This document shows, piece by piece, positions 42,341 through 50,311 of a DNA stretch of 56,371 nucleotides (the stretch's first letter is position 1; each line of letters starts with the position of its first letter). Location: IMG/VR virus record IMGVR_UViG_3300021376_000070, positions 1-56,371 of that record, one strand, 5' to 3'. A program made the translations under genes and the position numbers. The notes under the pieces were generated by a model. The model had not been told where the DNA came from. It worked only from the letters and a program-made list of their open reading frames with translations, and made no database searches. Source of the stretch: a virus.

Positions 42341-43077
42341 TATGTAACAAAGTATCTGCGGGGAACAAAACGAACTGCGGCTTTGCTGCGGTCCTCCTCG
42401 GTGGCAAACTTCCACTGCTCATCGTACTGAGCCTTGAGCACTGAAATGCGATCAGGAGCGATTTTCTGGGCAAGGTAATAGGCAAGCCCAGAAATCATGC
42501 AATTGAGGAACCTGAAGGGTATATCCTGCGTCTGGATACCGTTTCCTGCGTCCTGAATCCTTCTCAAGCGCCAATACACAAAGGTGTAGTAGTTGCTTTG
42601 GTCCGGGGCGGGCCAGACATAGATTTGCGGATGATCCACCCCGGTCGTCGGGTTGGTGCCAGCAGGTCTCCCGCCGGAAGGATAAGTAGCACCAGACTGA
42701 CGATCCACCCAAACCTGAATCGGTCTGCCCGTAGCGTTCTTGTTGGGAATGGTCGCATAGGTAGAAACACTGATCCGAGTGATGGTTAAGTCCTGCTGGT
42801 TCTGCCCAGTTCCCGTTCGGGTAACGTGTTCCAGAAGATCGATGGTGTCAATAGGTAAGGGATAGGCAATCTGATTCTGGGTCAGGGCAATGGACCCCTG
42901 CTCGATGGTCCACAGATTGACGCCCCGGTTGGACCATTCCACCGTCAACAGGTTAAGGCTGCGCCGAGCGGTACGCAGGTCGTAACCGCTTCGCAATTCC
43001 TTTCCACAACGCTCGAAAGCCTCTTCAACAATGTTGTTGAGGTCGAGGTTGAACGATGAGGCTCCAGAGGTTGTCAT
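42340..43077 (-). CDS. Head-completion/tail adaptor protein, P22 gp4-like
   Basis: 245 aa. N-terminal LNNIVEEAFERCGKELRSGY and ARRSLNLLTVEWSNRGVNLW, then QVWVDRQSG and a C-terminal ALAYYLAQKIAPDRIS-like helix. These resemble gp4-type proteins that bind below the portal. With the adaptor at 40827 it gives the connector set of a podovirus-like virion. Confidence 0.75.
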   Translation of the reverse strand: MTTSGASSFNLDLNNIVEEAFERCGKELRSGYDLRTARRSLNLLTVEWSNRGVNLWTIEQGSIALTQNQIAYPLPIDTIDLLEHVTRTGTGQNQQDLTITRISVSTYATIPNKNATGRPIQVWVDRQSGATYPSGGRPAGTNPTTGVDHPQIYVWPAPDQSNYYTFVYWRLRRIQDAGNGIQTQDIPFRFLNCMISGLAYYLAQKIAPDRISVLKAQYDEQWKFATEEDRSKAAVRFVPRRYFVT

Positions 43078-43316
43078 GTCACCTTCCTGTGTCTAGCCAC
43101 CTTTTGTGCAATCTTTGGTGGCTGTGGCACAAACTGCTTGCCAGAAGCCTTACCAGCCCTCTTGGCACGAGTTGTAGCAGCATATTCAGCAGGACTCAAT
43201 GCCTTGATAGCCTTCTCGGGCAAATATCGCTCCCCCGTCTTGGAAGACGGTTTTCCAGACTTGGTAGTCCATTTCTGGTCTGTCCAAGCCTTGAGCGATT
43301 TCTGCGGGTTCTTCAC
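43074..43316 (-). CDS. DUF5872-like basic protein, 80 aa
   Basis: GTG start at 43316 overlaps the upstream stop (GTGA), better supported than a longer in-frame start. KNPQKSLKAWTDQKWTTKSG with GERYLPEKAIKALSPAEYAA and KQFVPQPPKIAQKVARH matches DUF5872 as I recall it. Strongly basic; DNA or capsid binding is plausible. Confidence 0.72.
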   Translation of the reverse strand: MKNPQKSLKAWTDQKWTTKSGKPSSKTGERYLPEKAIKALSPAEYAATTRAKRAGKASGKQFVPQPPKIAQKVARHRKVT

Positions 43317-43585
43317 TTGTAACCGCCGCCTTTTTCCTTGTAACGCTTGGCAAGAAGCTGTGCTTTGCGGGCTGACCATTGCCCCGCCGCCGTACCTTGC
43401 GTGGCAGAGCTTTTGATCTGTTCAAACAAGGCTTTCCGCATACCGGGCTTGGTGTAATTGCCAGACTCGTTTACACGACTTTGACCACCTTGTTTAAACA
43501 TCTTGACAGGCTCATCACCATCCCGCTTTTTGATCGTTTTGACCTTAGCGGGATTGATGATCCCCATACCACGGCTTGGCATCAT
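43313..43585 (-). CDS. Small basic protein, 90 aa
   Basis: Contains INPAKVKTIKKRDGDEPVKM, FKQGG and YTKPGMRKALFEQIK with AGQWSARKAQLLAKRYKEK. Lys-rich, with a conserved-looking C-terminal helix. Shares the FKQGG type motif with virion proteins further on. Coupled by overlaps. Confidence 0.65.
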   Translation of the reverse strand: MMPSRGMGIINPAKVKTIKKRDGDEPVKMFKQGGQSRVNESGNYTKPGMRKALFEQIKSSATQGTAAGQWSARKAQLLAKRYKEKGGGYK

Positions 43586-43586
43586 G

Positions 43587-44114
43587 TCAGCAGTACCTGC
43601 TTTTTTTCATCTTCGTCATGCCACCCTTCTTCATGACGATCTCTTTGCCTTTGGTCTTGCCCTTCATGGCAATCCCATCAGCAGACTTGTGACCAGCAGC
43701 CAAACCACCACCAGCCATCTTCTTCATAGCCATGCCGCCTTTTTTCATCTTACCTTCGCCATCAGCAGCAAATGCAGGGACTTTTTTGCCGTCTTTCATA
43801 ACCATAGGCATACCACCGCCTGCGTAGCCGCCCATAACCATTTTCTTGACTTTGCCGCCGTGCTTCATACCGGCTTCAGCCATTTCGTGTTTGACCATCG
43901 AAGCGGGAGCGCCCTTCTTTTTCATGAACGACACTTCCTTCTTCATCATCTCTTTGGACTCTTTCATGTGACCACCTTCTTTCAGTTTGGATTTGCCTGC
44001 CTCACTCAACGCAATCGCAATCGCTTGCTTTGGATTGGTGACCTTTTTGCCAGAAGACGACTTGAGGTCTCCTGACTTGAACTCGCGCATGACCATACCG
44101 ACTTTGTCTTTCAT
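43587..44114 (-). CDS. DUF6496-like Lys/Met/Gly-rich protein, 175 aa
   Basis: Residues 8-47 (VMREFKSGDLKSSSGKKVTN and QAIAIALSEAGKSKLK) match DUF6496 as remembered. The remainder is Met/Lys/Gly repeats (MKHGGK, MKKGGM, AMKKMAGGG) ending with DGIAMKGKTKG, a motif shared with the next two upstream genes. Likely disordered and basic. Confidence 0.72.
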   Translation of the reverse strand: MKDKVGMVMREFKSGDLKSSSGKKVTNPKQAIAIALSEAGKSKLKEGGHMKESKEMMKKEVSFMKKKGAPASMVKHEMAEAGMKHGGKVKKMVMGGYAGGGMPMVMKDGKKVPAFAADGEGKMKKGGMAMKKMAGGGLAAGHKSADGIAMKGKTKGKEIVMKKGGMTKMKKSRYC

Positions 44115-44542
44115 ACAAACCGCCCTTTGGTCTTGCCCTTGATTGCAATACCATCCCCTCGTTTAGAGGCAGAAGATGCTTTCGGGGCGCTTGCTTTTGC
44201 TGCTTTAACCTTACCGCCTTTTTTCATACCAAAAATTGGTCGCATCCCCGCTAGACCTATTGATCGCATCCCCGCTAGACCCATACCAGTATTAACAGAA
44301 GTTGCACCGTTACCAGCAGGGGCGCCATGACTAAACATATTGCTGGCAAAACCGCCAGATCCAGATTTAAACCCCGTCGTTCCAACGTCACCAGCAGAGT
44401 TATACGGAAGAATGGTTTTATTTGGTGACGTGTTCGGAATAGCAGGCATACTAATACCACCTCGTCCTTCGATGCTGGTCGCAGGTTTAGCCGGAACACG
44501 GGGTGCTGGTCTTTTAATTCCTTTTAGTGCTTTGCCAAACAT
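44111..44542 (-). CDS. Small structural-region protein with DGIAIKGKTKG tail, 143 aa
   Basis: The start at 44542 (MFGKALKGIKRP) follows an AAGGA region; the longer reading runs into the upstream gene. Pro-rich N-terminus, a doubled GLAGMRSI/GLAGMRPI encoded by a 24-bp DNA duplication, a FGMKKGGK site and the C-terminal SSASKRGDGIAIKGKTKG. Function unknown. Confidence 0.6.
   Translation of the reverse strand: MFGKALKGIKRPAPRVPAKPATSIEGRGGISMPAIPNTSPNKTILPYNSAGDVGTTGFKSGSGGFASNMFSHGAPAGNGATSVNTGMGLAGMRSIGLAGMRPIFGMKKGGKVKAAKASAPKASSASKRGDGIAIKGKTKGRFV
44240..44281. repeat. 24-bp tandem duplication inside the 143-aa gene
   Basis: An 18-base identical unit starts at 44240 and again at 44264. 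The period of 24 bases equals eight codons and gives the repeated GLAGMR in the product. Confidence 0.8.
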
Positions 44543-44543
44543 T

Positions 44544-44804
44544 TCACACCATCCTTCCTTTAGTTTTACCACGCTGAGCACAGCCGTCTGCACGTTTGGA
44601 AGCAGATGATTTGACTACACCACCTTTTTTCATACCGGTTATTGCATTAAACCCAACTGGTGTAACACCGCCATTTGGAGTTGTAATTCCATAATTAATG
44701 GCGTTAGCCATTTCATCGACCCTACCCATTAGGGATTCAGCATTATCAGCCAACCCAGCCAAGCCACCTTCGGCGTACTTTTTAGGCTTCTTTTTGTTGA
44801 CCAT
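44544..44804 (-). CDS. Small structural-region protein with GKTKG tail, 86 aa
   Basis: Contains KYAEGGLAG near the N-terminus, an INYGITTPNGGVTPVGFN stretch, GMKKGGVV and a C-terminal SSASKRADGCAQRGKTKG. That tail repeats in the two following genes. Probably a disordered assembly-associated protein. Confidence 0.65.
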   Translation of the reverse strand: MVNKKKPKKYAEGGLAGLADNAESLMGRVDEMANAINYGITTPNGGVTPVGFNAITGMKKGGVVKSSASKRADGCAQRGKTKGRMV

Positions 44805-44806
44805 TT

Positions 44807-45058
44807 TTATCTCCTTTGCGACTTAACAAGGTCATCAATTTTTGTCTCAAGCCTTGCAAAGCCTGAATCAAAATGCTCGCGGATTTTTTCCAAATCTTCT
44901 CTAACTTCTGTACGAGTGATGTGGTCACGCGCAACCTCCTCTCGGGTCTTGTTCAAAAGAATCCCAAGTCGATTGAGTTCTGCAAACTTCTCTTTCAAAA
45001 GAAATCCCAGCAGAGCAACAATCGATGTGAGAATCACATTCCAGACCAACATTTCCAT
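44807..45058 (-). CDS. Membrane-anchored coiled-coil protein, 83 aa
   Basis: Residues 5-20 (VWNVILTSIVALLGFLL) form a membrane segment, then a charged coiled coil (residues 23-80). Layout resembles inner-membrane spanin-like or holin-related small proteins, though it lies within head-gene territory. Function uncertain. Confidence 0.65.
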   Translation of the reverse strand: MEMLVWNVILTSIVALLGFLLKEKFAELNRLGILLNKTREEVARDHITRTEVREDLEKIREHFDSGFARLETKIDDLVKSQRR

Positions 45059-45064
45059 TCTTCT

Positions 45065-45358
45065 TCACCATTTGACTTTATCAGCCCAGTAAGCAGCACT
45101 CATCTTGCCTTTGGCGATGTTGCTTGCATGGCGTGCTTTAAATGACTTGCGCTTTGCCTTCATACGGTCAGACTCACCCGATTTGGGTTTGCCTGCCGTA
45201 CCAGACACAGTGCCTACCTTTTTGCCCTGCTCTCCAAAGCGGATCACCTTCTCTTTCCCGCTCTCGCAAGCCTTCACAACGTGAGACTTCTTCGGGTGAG
45301 TGGGGGTAGATCGGGGCTTGTTGCAAGGCATCTCCGACTTCTTGACGGGCTTAACCAT
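45065..45358 (-). CDS. Basic conserved phage protein, 97 aa
   Basis: Start at 45358 (MVKPVKKSEM) overlaps the end of the glycosyltransferase gene. EMPCNKPRSTPTHPKKSHVV and KVIRFGEQGKKVG, then KAKRKSFKARHASNIAKGKM with AAYWADKVKW. I recall this pattern as a conserved phage family of unknown function. Basic throughout. Confidence 0.7.
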   Translation of the reverse strand: MVKPVKKSEMPCNKPRSTPTHPKKSHVVKACESGKEKVIRFGEQGKKVGTVSGTAGKPKSGESDRMKAKRKSFKARHASNIAKGKMSAAYWADKVKW

Positions 45359-46094
45359 TGGCGACCTTCCTCTCTTCATCCAGCGGCTTGAGCAGCGGAT
45401 ACAGGAAATCTTCCCCAAAAGAACCCTCAAACTCATGGACACCCATGTGTCCGAGCTTGATCGTGGGGTCTACCCAGACCGTAAACCCATGCTCCCGGGC
45501 GCGGTCGCAGAAGACATAATCTTCACCGACGTAACCATCTGGAGTGGATTTGAAGTCAAAGAAGGACTGAAGCACCTTGCCGGTGTTCTGGTCCATGTAC
45601 TTCCATTCTGGGTGAGCATCACGCAAGACCTCAAAGACCTTGCGCTGGATCATCATGAACCCAGTGCCCACCCTAAGTACCCTGACCAGCCCCATCTTGT
45701 CCATAAAGATATTGCCGTCTGCGTCTTGATCGAGAGAGGAGAAATAGACCTTCTCTTTTTTTCGAGCAGCCCCAACGCCTGCAACGATGGGCTTTTGTTG
45801 ACTCCATGCCAGCAAACGAATGATGTCGTCGGCTTGGAATGTCATGTCTGAATCGACCATCAAAAGATGATCGGCATCAGAACTCAAAAACTCATTGGCA
45901 ATGATGTTACGCACCCGGGACACCACAGAGCATCCTGAGACATTGGACATCTGAATCTGAATACCGTGCTGCTGCGCCTTGACGCAGAACTCGGCGAGCG
46001 CAATCGCTAACTTGACCGAGACCTTAAAGTCATACGCTGGCAACCCGATGAACAGTTTCTTGCCATGCAGGTCAAAAGAGGCTTCTGATTGCAT
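45351..46094 (-). CDS. Glycosyltransferase, GT-A family 2-like
   Basis: 247 aa. KLFIGLPAYDFKVSVKLAI opens the Rossmann-like fold, HLLMVDSDMTF carries the D-x-D metal-binding site, and GEDYVFCDRA with a His-rich C-terminal segment fits the acceptor side. It would transfer a sugar to an unknown acceptor, perhaps a virion protein, host surface or DNA. Its position among head genes favours a virion substrate (inference). Confidence 0.82.
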   Translation of the reverse strand: MQSEASFDLHGKKLFIGLPAYDFKVSVKLAIALAEFCVKAQQHGIQIQMSNVSGCSVVSRVRNIIANEFLSSDADHLLMVDSDMTFQADDIIRLLAWSQQKPIVAGVGAARKKEKVYFSSLDQDADGNIFMDKMGLVRVLRVGTGFMMIQRKVFEVLRDAHPEWKYMDQNTGKVLQSFFDFKSTPDGYVGEDYVFCDRAREHGFTVWVDPTIKLGHMGVHEFEGSFGEDFLYPLLKPLDEERKVANG

Positions 46095-46098
46095 AACA

Positions 46099-46410
46099 TC
46101 ACCCGTAGATCACCATGATGGATGCAACATCCGTTAGGTCAACATAGAGGTCAGTCTCAACCAAAATACCTTCTCCCGGTATTGAGAGAAAGAAAGTACC
46201 AGAAGCTGCCGCTGCTGGTGAGTTCATGGTCATCAAGATAGGACCGCTAGAGCCACCATCCCGAAAGACAACAGAACCAGCACTCGCACCTGAAACACCA
46301 TAGACAAACTTGATCCGACAACGAAGTAAATTGTTGTCGTTTTGATCTTTCATCTGCCCATCGGTCGTTCGCGGCTTGGACGCTAATACATCATATTGCA
46401 TGGAAGCCAT
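46099..46410 (-). CDS. Small structural-region protein, 103 aa
   Basis: Starts MASMQYDVLASK; beta-rich, with CRIKFVYGVSGASAGSVVFR and LMTMNSPAAAASGTFFL. Looks like a small beta sandwich, maybe a head decoration or vertex protein. Position next to the capsid supports this weakly. Confidence 0.55.
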   Translation of the reverse strand: MASMQYDVLASKPRTTDGQMKDQNDNNLLRCRIKFVYGVSGASAGSVVFRDGGSSGPILMTMNSPAAAASGTFFLSIPGEGILVETDLYVDLTDVASIMVIYG

Positions 46411-46422
46411 GTCAGCCTCCTA

Positions 46423-46962
46423 TCAGGAATCTGCAAATGGAGTAGCAGGAGAGCCTGTGCAAACAATAACGCCGTTGACCATGTACTTGTTGGTGGTCAG
46501 CGAAGTGATGGTGATGCAAGTGCCAACCACGCCGCCAGTCGTACTGCCGTTCAGATTGATGAAGTCATTGGCAGCGGCAGGAATGAAACCAGCCATTGCG
46601 CCAGAGGTATCCGAGTCAATCGACAAAACCGAACCAATGAACTTGTCAGTGCCGTTCGTGCCGATCTTGACCGAAGAGGTCGCAATCGTCGCGTCCACCA
46701 AAATGGTGAAGGTCGCACTTTGATTGTTTTGAGTGTTGGGATCAGCGCCCGGGCCAGCCGCAGGGGCGTTTGCCGTAGTGTTGATTGCCGGAAGTGTGAT
46801 GGTCAGATTGGAAGCAAGAGCGCCACCAACTTTGAGAATCTTGCCAGCGTGTGCTGCCACCGTCAGGGTGGTGCTGGAGGTCAGAGAGACCACATTGCCT
46901 GCGCCCTGCGAATAAAAGCCATTCAGCGAGCGAACCGGACCGTCAAAAGTAGAAATTGCCAT
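46423..46962 (-). CDS. Putative head decoration protein, 179 aa
   Basis: Start at 46962 (MAISTFDGPVRSLNG), with an AAAGG upstream. N-terminal AISTFDGPV followed by GFYSQGAGNVVSLTSS, then a beta domain (ATFTILVDAT). First gene after the terminator following the capsid gene, so it probably has its own promoter and hairpin leader. Structural role inferred. Confidence 0.6.
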   Translation of the reverse strand: MAISTFDGPVRSLNGFYSQGAGNVVSLTSSTTLTVAAHAGKILKVGGALASNLTITLPAINTTANAPAAGPGADPNTQNNQSATFTILVDATIATSSVKIGTNGTDKFIGSVLSIDSDTSGAMAGFIPAAANDFINLNGSTTGGVVGTCITITSLTTNKYMVNGVIVCTGSPATPFADS

Positions 46963-46989
46963 GATCAACCTTTCGTGTTGTAGCACATC

Positions 46990-47033
46990 CTCTTACCGTC
47001 TCTACAAAGTCTGCTAGGTCAGTTCGGTAAGAG
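46990..47033 (-). promoter_or_regulatory. Hairpin leader upstream of the 179-aa gene
   Basis: Nine-base inverted arms CTCTTACCG (46990-46998) and CGGTAAGAG (47025-47033) with a 26-base loop lie in the leader. A leftward TATGAT (47053-47058) would place the transcript start near 47046, ahead of the hairpin. Could protect the message or regulate translation. Confidence 0.4.
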
Positions 47034-47070
47034 TGGGAACCTAGATGCCGGAATCATACTGCGTTTAAAC

Positions 47071-47104
47071 AAAAAAGGGGAGGATTTTCGGTCCCCCCCT
47101 TTTT
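47071..47104 (-). terminator. Terminator after the major capsid gene
   Basis: On the minus strand an A-rich, G-rich arm pairs with CCTCCCC and is followed by six T (A-run 47071-47076). The arms also include A/T pairs. It directly follows the capsid stop, as expected for a highly transcribed gene, and probably allows partial read-through to the tail genes. Confidence 0.75.
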
Positions 47105-47106
47105 CA

Positions 47107-48015
47107 TCAAGCGCCCGGGCTTCCGAAGATGCCCAGCGGATCGCTAAAGCCGAAGCTGTAACGCTCACGAGCCTTGTAGCGTACATTGCCCGTATCAAAG
47201 TCGCCGTCCATCGAGGTGTTCAGCGGGGTGCGGACAAAGTGCTTCAGACCGTTTGGAACATCCGTGGTCAGGAACCAAGCATTGTTGTCGGTCAAGAAGT
47301 GGTTCACGGTGTAACCACCCGGGATCGACCCATTGCTCTTCAGGGCGTTAATGTCGTTGTTGTTGGTAGAAACCCGGAGTTCCGTTTCCAACAGGCGAGT
47401 AGCTACGAACATCAAGCTCGGAGGAACAATCAGCTTGCGCGGTTTTGCCGCGATGAGCAGACCACGTTCATCGGTCCACGCTGCGATCTGGATAACGGCG
47501 GCTTCAAGCGAAGTCTCGTTCAGGTCGGCAGGCGTGGCAGGCTCGTTGGAGTTGGTTCCACCAGAGACCAAAGGATGCGAAGTCGAGAACAGCTCGACAC
47601 CATCGCCACCCGTGTAGGAGGGCGAGAAGCCGTTGTTCAGCACATTAGCAGCCTTAACCTGCTTGGTAAAAGCCATTGCACGAGCCAGAGCCTTAGTGTA
47701 GCGAGACGACAGGGAGTCATAGAGGTTGTCCTCAATGGCTTCTTCAGTCAGGCTAAAACCAAGGGCAATGGTTTCGTGCTGGTAACGAGCAGTCCATGCC
47801 TCTTGAGCGTTGTCATAAGCGATGGCAGAGCCTTCGTTTTTGACCGGCGCAGCAGAGAAGCCAGACAGTTTGGTTTCCTCCTCAAAAGAACGCTCAGAGG
47901 TTTCGGTCTCGAAAATCTCTTTGTGTTCTTCCTTGTAGGTTTCATACTCCAAACCGAACAAGGCATTCAAGCCCGGGAGGAGTTCTTTGAGTAACTGGGC
48001 ACGAGAAATAGCCAT
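47107..48015 (-). CDS. Major capsid protein
   Basis: 302 aa. N-terminal LLKELLPGLNALFGLEY, then KLSGFSAAPVKNEGSAIAYD, ALGFSLTEEAIEDNLYDSL, and LIAAKPRKLIVPPSLMFVAT near residue 185, ending with KARERYSFGFSDPLGIFG. These fit HK97-fold phage major heads (Mu gpT-like or podoviral type). Followed by a strong terminator and preceded by scaffold and decoration genes, as expected. Confidence 0.88.
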   Translation of the reverse strand: MAISRAQLLKELLPGLNALFGLEYETYKEEHKEIFETETSERSFEEETKLSGFSAAPVKNEGSAIAYDNAQEAWTARYQHETIALGFSLTEEAIEDNLYDSLSSRYTKALARAMAFTKQVKAANVLNNGFSPSYTGGDGVELFSTSHPLVSGGTNSNEPATPADLNETSLEAAVIQIAAWTDERGLLIAAKPRKLIVPPSLMFVATRLLETELRVSTNNNDINALKSNGSIPGGYTVNHFLTDNNAWFLTTDVPNGLKHFVRTPLNTSMDGDFDTGNVRYKARERYSFGFSDPLGIFGSPGA

Positions 48016-48017
48016 TT

Positions 48018-48626
48018 TTAAGCACCCCTTCCTTCAGCGTTTTCATACAGAGAAATGCCGAAGTTAAATCGGACAATCACTTCCGTATAAGAACCCGGGT
48101 AGCCAGCAATGGCAGTCTCGGGAACAACGTCCACCACACGAATCGGAAGAGTGGTCTCCGTATCAGTAGTGTTTAGGACAGCGTTTTTAGAATTGCCGTT
48201 GGTGGTACTGCCGGTGTTTTGAACCAGCGACACATTCTTGCCAACAGCGGCTTGGGTTAGGTTGCCAATGGTGGTGCCAGCGGAAACCACGGCGACTTTG
48301 TACAACTGATCAGGATCGTCTTGTACATAAGCCTGAATACCCGTTACATTCACAGCGCCGGGGTAGAACTGTTTAAACACCGGTTGCGAAGTATTGGGAT
48401 CAATGTAGGTGCATCCAAGAAACACACCAATTGTGGTCGCAGTAGCCGTGGTCGTAACCTTGGTGATATTACCTGCGCTGTTCAGAGTGACAACATCACC
48501 AAAGAAAATGGCGGTGGTTTCATTCTGACCAATAGGCATTTCACGGGTCTGACCAGCGTATACCTGACCACCAAGCAGGTTCACAGGAACCATGCCATAG
48601 GGGGCATCAACGGTCGGATAAGCCAT
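48018..48626 (-). CDS. Putative capsid decoration/head protein, 202 aa
   Basis: Starts MAYPTVDAPYGMVPVNLLGG, followed by beta-rich GVFLGCTYIDPNTSQ and TEVIVRFNFGISLY. This kind of protein immediately precedes the capsid gene in many phages and is generally structural. GTTTAAAC at 48371 lies inside. Confidence 0.7.
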   Translation of the reverse strand: MAYPTVDAPYGMVPVNLLGGQVYAGQTREMPIGQNETTAIFFGDVVTLNSAGNITKVTTTATATTIGVFLGCTYIDPNTSQPVFKQFYPGAVNVTGIQAYVQDDPDQLYKVAVVSAGTTIGNLTQAAVGKNVSLVQNTGSTTNGNSKNAVLNTTDTETTLPIRVVDVVPETAIAGYPGSYTEVIVRFNFGISLYENAEGRGA

Positions 48627-48636
48627 TACTTACTCC

Positions 48637-49071
48637 TTATGATCTGCTGCTTCTGCTCGTGGTCGATTTACGCTCACTAAACATAGGCATACGAGGATCG
48701 TTTTCCTTCATTAGATTGGCATCTACAGCCCTCGTCTGCGCGTCTGTTTGAGCACGGACCCATTCGTCACGCTGCTCAACAAACTCGGTTGGAGTTTTGG
48801 AGAGAACCAACCCACCAATCTCGACCAGTCCAGTGGACTTGCCGGGATATTGCAGTTCTGAATGATCTTCCCGTTTGACCGGAACCCATCCTTCATCCTG
48901 CTTGGACATCATGTTGCGATCATCCGCTTGTCCAAGGATCGATTTACGAACCCAGCGATACGAATAACCGTCTTCCTTGTTAGGTTTGGGCAGCAAAGAG
49001 GGCGGTGTCCAAGCCCTTTTCCTGATAACTTGTTCACGAGTTTCTTGATCTCGTGGGGTGCGATCAGCCAT
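48637..49071 (-). CDS. Conserved head-region protein, 144 aa
   Basis: Basic N-terminus (RDQETREQVIRKRAWTPPSL), then YSYRWVRKSILGQADDRN and GWVPVKREDHSEL with VEIGGLVLSKTPTEF. I recall the type between scaffold and capsid in related phages. Coupled to the scaffold by an eight-base overlap. Confidence 0.65.
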   Translation of the reverse strand: MADRTPRDQETREQVIRKRAWTPPSLLPKPNKEDGYSYRWVRKSILGQADDRNMMSKQDEGWVPVKREDHSELQYPGKSTGLVEIGGLVLSKTPTEFVEQRDEWVRAQTDAQTRAVDANLMKENDPRMPMFSERKSTTSRSSRS

Positions 49072-49948
49072 TTGTCATCTCCTTCGCCACTTGAGCGGCA
49101 TACTTTTCCAAGGGAACTCCCAGCCGTTTTGCAATAGCAACTTGAGTTTTCGTCAACGTGACCTTTTGTGATCCCGGTGTACCCCTTGAAGCAGGAGCGA
49201 CGACATTCGCGGCAGGCTTGTTAGACCTGAACTTTTGCGGGAATGAATCCCGAATGCGAGCATCCAATTGCTCGAAATAGGCGTCCGATCCGGCGACATA
49301 TCCACTCTGGACGAGTTGATCGTGGATACCAAAGGCGGCACCTCGCATAACTGGGTCTTCATTGAACCATTGGTTCTTTGTTACCCACTGACGGGTCCGT
49401 TCGTCAGGAACAACTTGCGGTTGTTGTTTGGTTTCTACTGGAATTTCTTGTGGTTGTAAAGGGGCTTGATACCTGTGTTGGTAATTTTCAATTTCCCGCT
49501 TCCCAACCACCGCCTCCGAGAGCTTCTTTTGGGCGGCGATCATCTTCTCGGTATCGCCAGCCTCGTATGCCTCTTTGTAGTCGCGCTCTGCCTGAGACAG
49601 AATAGCGTCATGCTTTTCTTTGCTGGTTTCTACCAGCACCCGCTCGCCTTGAGAAAGGCGCTCTTGGAGCATCCGATTTTGCTCTGCTACCTGTTTGGCG
49701 TAGTTGAGAGCCTCTTGCTGCTCGCGCAAAAGACGCTCTTTTTCCCTGCGCTCCTCATGGTAGCCAGCGCGAAGCTGGCGAATGCGCTTCTGCACATTTT
49801 CAGAATACTGAGAAATCTCATCGTCATTGACCTCAATCTCTCCGCGAGATTCAGGTTTGCCACGATCTGACTCAGGCGTATCGTCCACAATTTCAATTTC
49901 TGGACCGCCTTCGATCTCAATCTCAAGATTTTGGTTATTTTCGGACAT
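49064..49948 (-). CDS. Scaffolding-like protein, 294 aa
   Basis: Highly charged helical protein with a long coiled-coil centre (residues about 50-150) and a C-terminal basic helix (TKTQVAIAKRLGVPLEKYA), as in phage scaffolds that hold the prohead together and bind capsid. Acidic N-terminus EIEIEGGPEIEIVDD resembles the portal N-terminus. Placed between GroES-like and capsid genes. Confidence 0.75.
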   Translation of the reverse strand: MSENNQNLEIEIEGGPEIEIVDDTPESDRGKPESRGEIEVNDDEISQYSENVQKRIRQLRAGYHEERREKERLLREQQEALNYAKQVAEQNRMLQERLSQGERVLVETSKEKHDAILSQAERDYKEAYEAGDTEKMIAAQKKLSEAVVGKREIENYQHRYQAPLQPQEIPVETKQQPQVVPDERTRQWVTKNQWFNEDPVMRGAAFGIHDQLVQSGYVAGSDAYFEQLDARIRDSFPQKFRSNKPAANVVAPASRGTPGSQKVTLTKTQVAIAKRLGVPLEKYAAQVAKEMTNG

Positions 49949-49957
49949 AAAAGCTCC

Positions 49958-50311
49958 TTATAGGCGGGTAAGCACCCGTGGATCGGCAATGACAGCCTCT
50001 ACGGTGTCATCGTTGATAAGACGAAACTCTTGATCTCCCTGCGGGGTAGAAATCTTAAATCTCGTTCCGGAGTACGACCGCATGATGATGTAGTCGCCCT
50101 CCTTACACCAAGCCCCATCAGGAAATTTGTCAGGGTCTTGGTATGCCTGTGGACCCAGCTTGACAACCAAGCCCACGATAGACGCAGTTTCTTCCTTTTG
50201 CCGAGTAGATTCAGCAATAACGATCTGAGAATCCTTGAAAGTTTCTTCCTTTTTAGGAATGGCAATCAGGATTCGGTATCCCTTTGGTTCTGGCAGTTGC
50301 AAATTACTCAT
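49958..50311 (-). CDS. GroES-like co-chaperonin, 117 aa
   Basis: Start at 50311 (MSNLQLPEPKGYRILIA), with the preceding gene stop nearby. PKGYRILIAIPKKEET, a mobile-loop-like segment, SIVGLVVKLGPQAY, WCKEGDYIIMRSYSG and INDDTVEAVIADP fit a Cpn10-type beta barrel of about 100 residues. A phage GroES-like subunit would cap host GroEL to fold capsid protein, as T4 gp31 does. Its place beside the scaffold supports this. Confidence 0.72.
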   Translation of the reverse strand: MSNLQLPEPKGYRILIAIPKKEETFKDSQIVIAESTRQKEETASIVGLVVKLGPQAYQDPDKFPDGAWCKEGDYIIMRSYSGTRFKISTPQGDQEFRLINDDTVEAVIADPRVLTRL

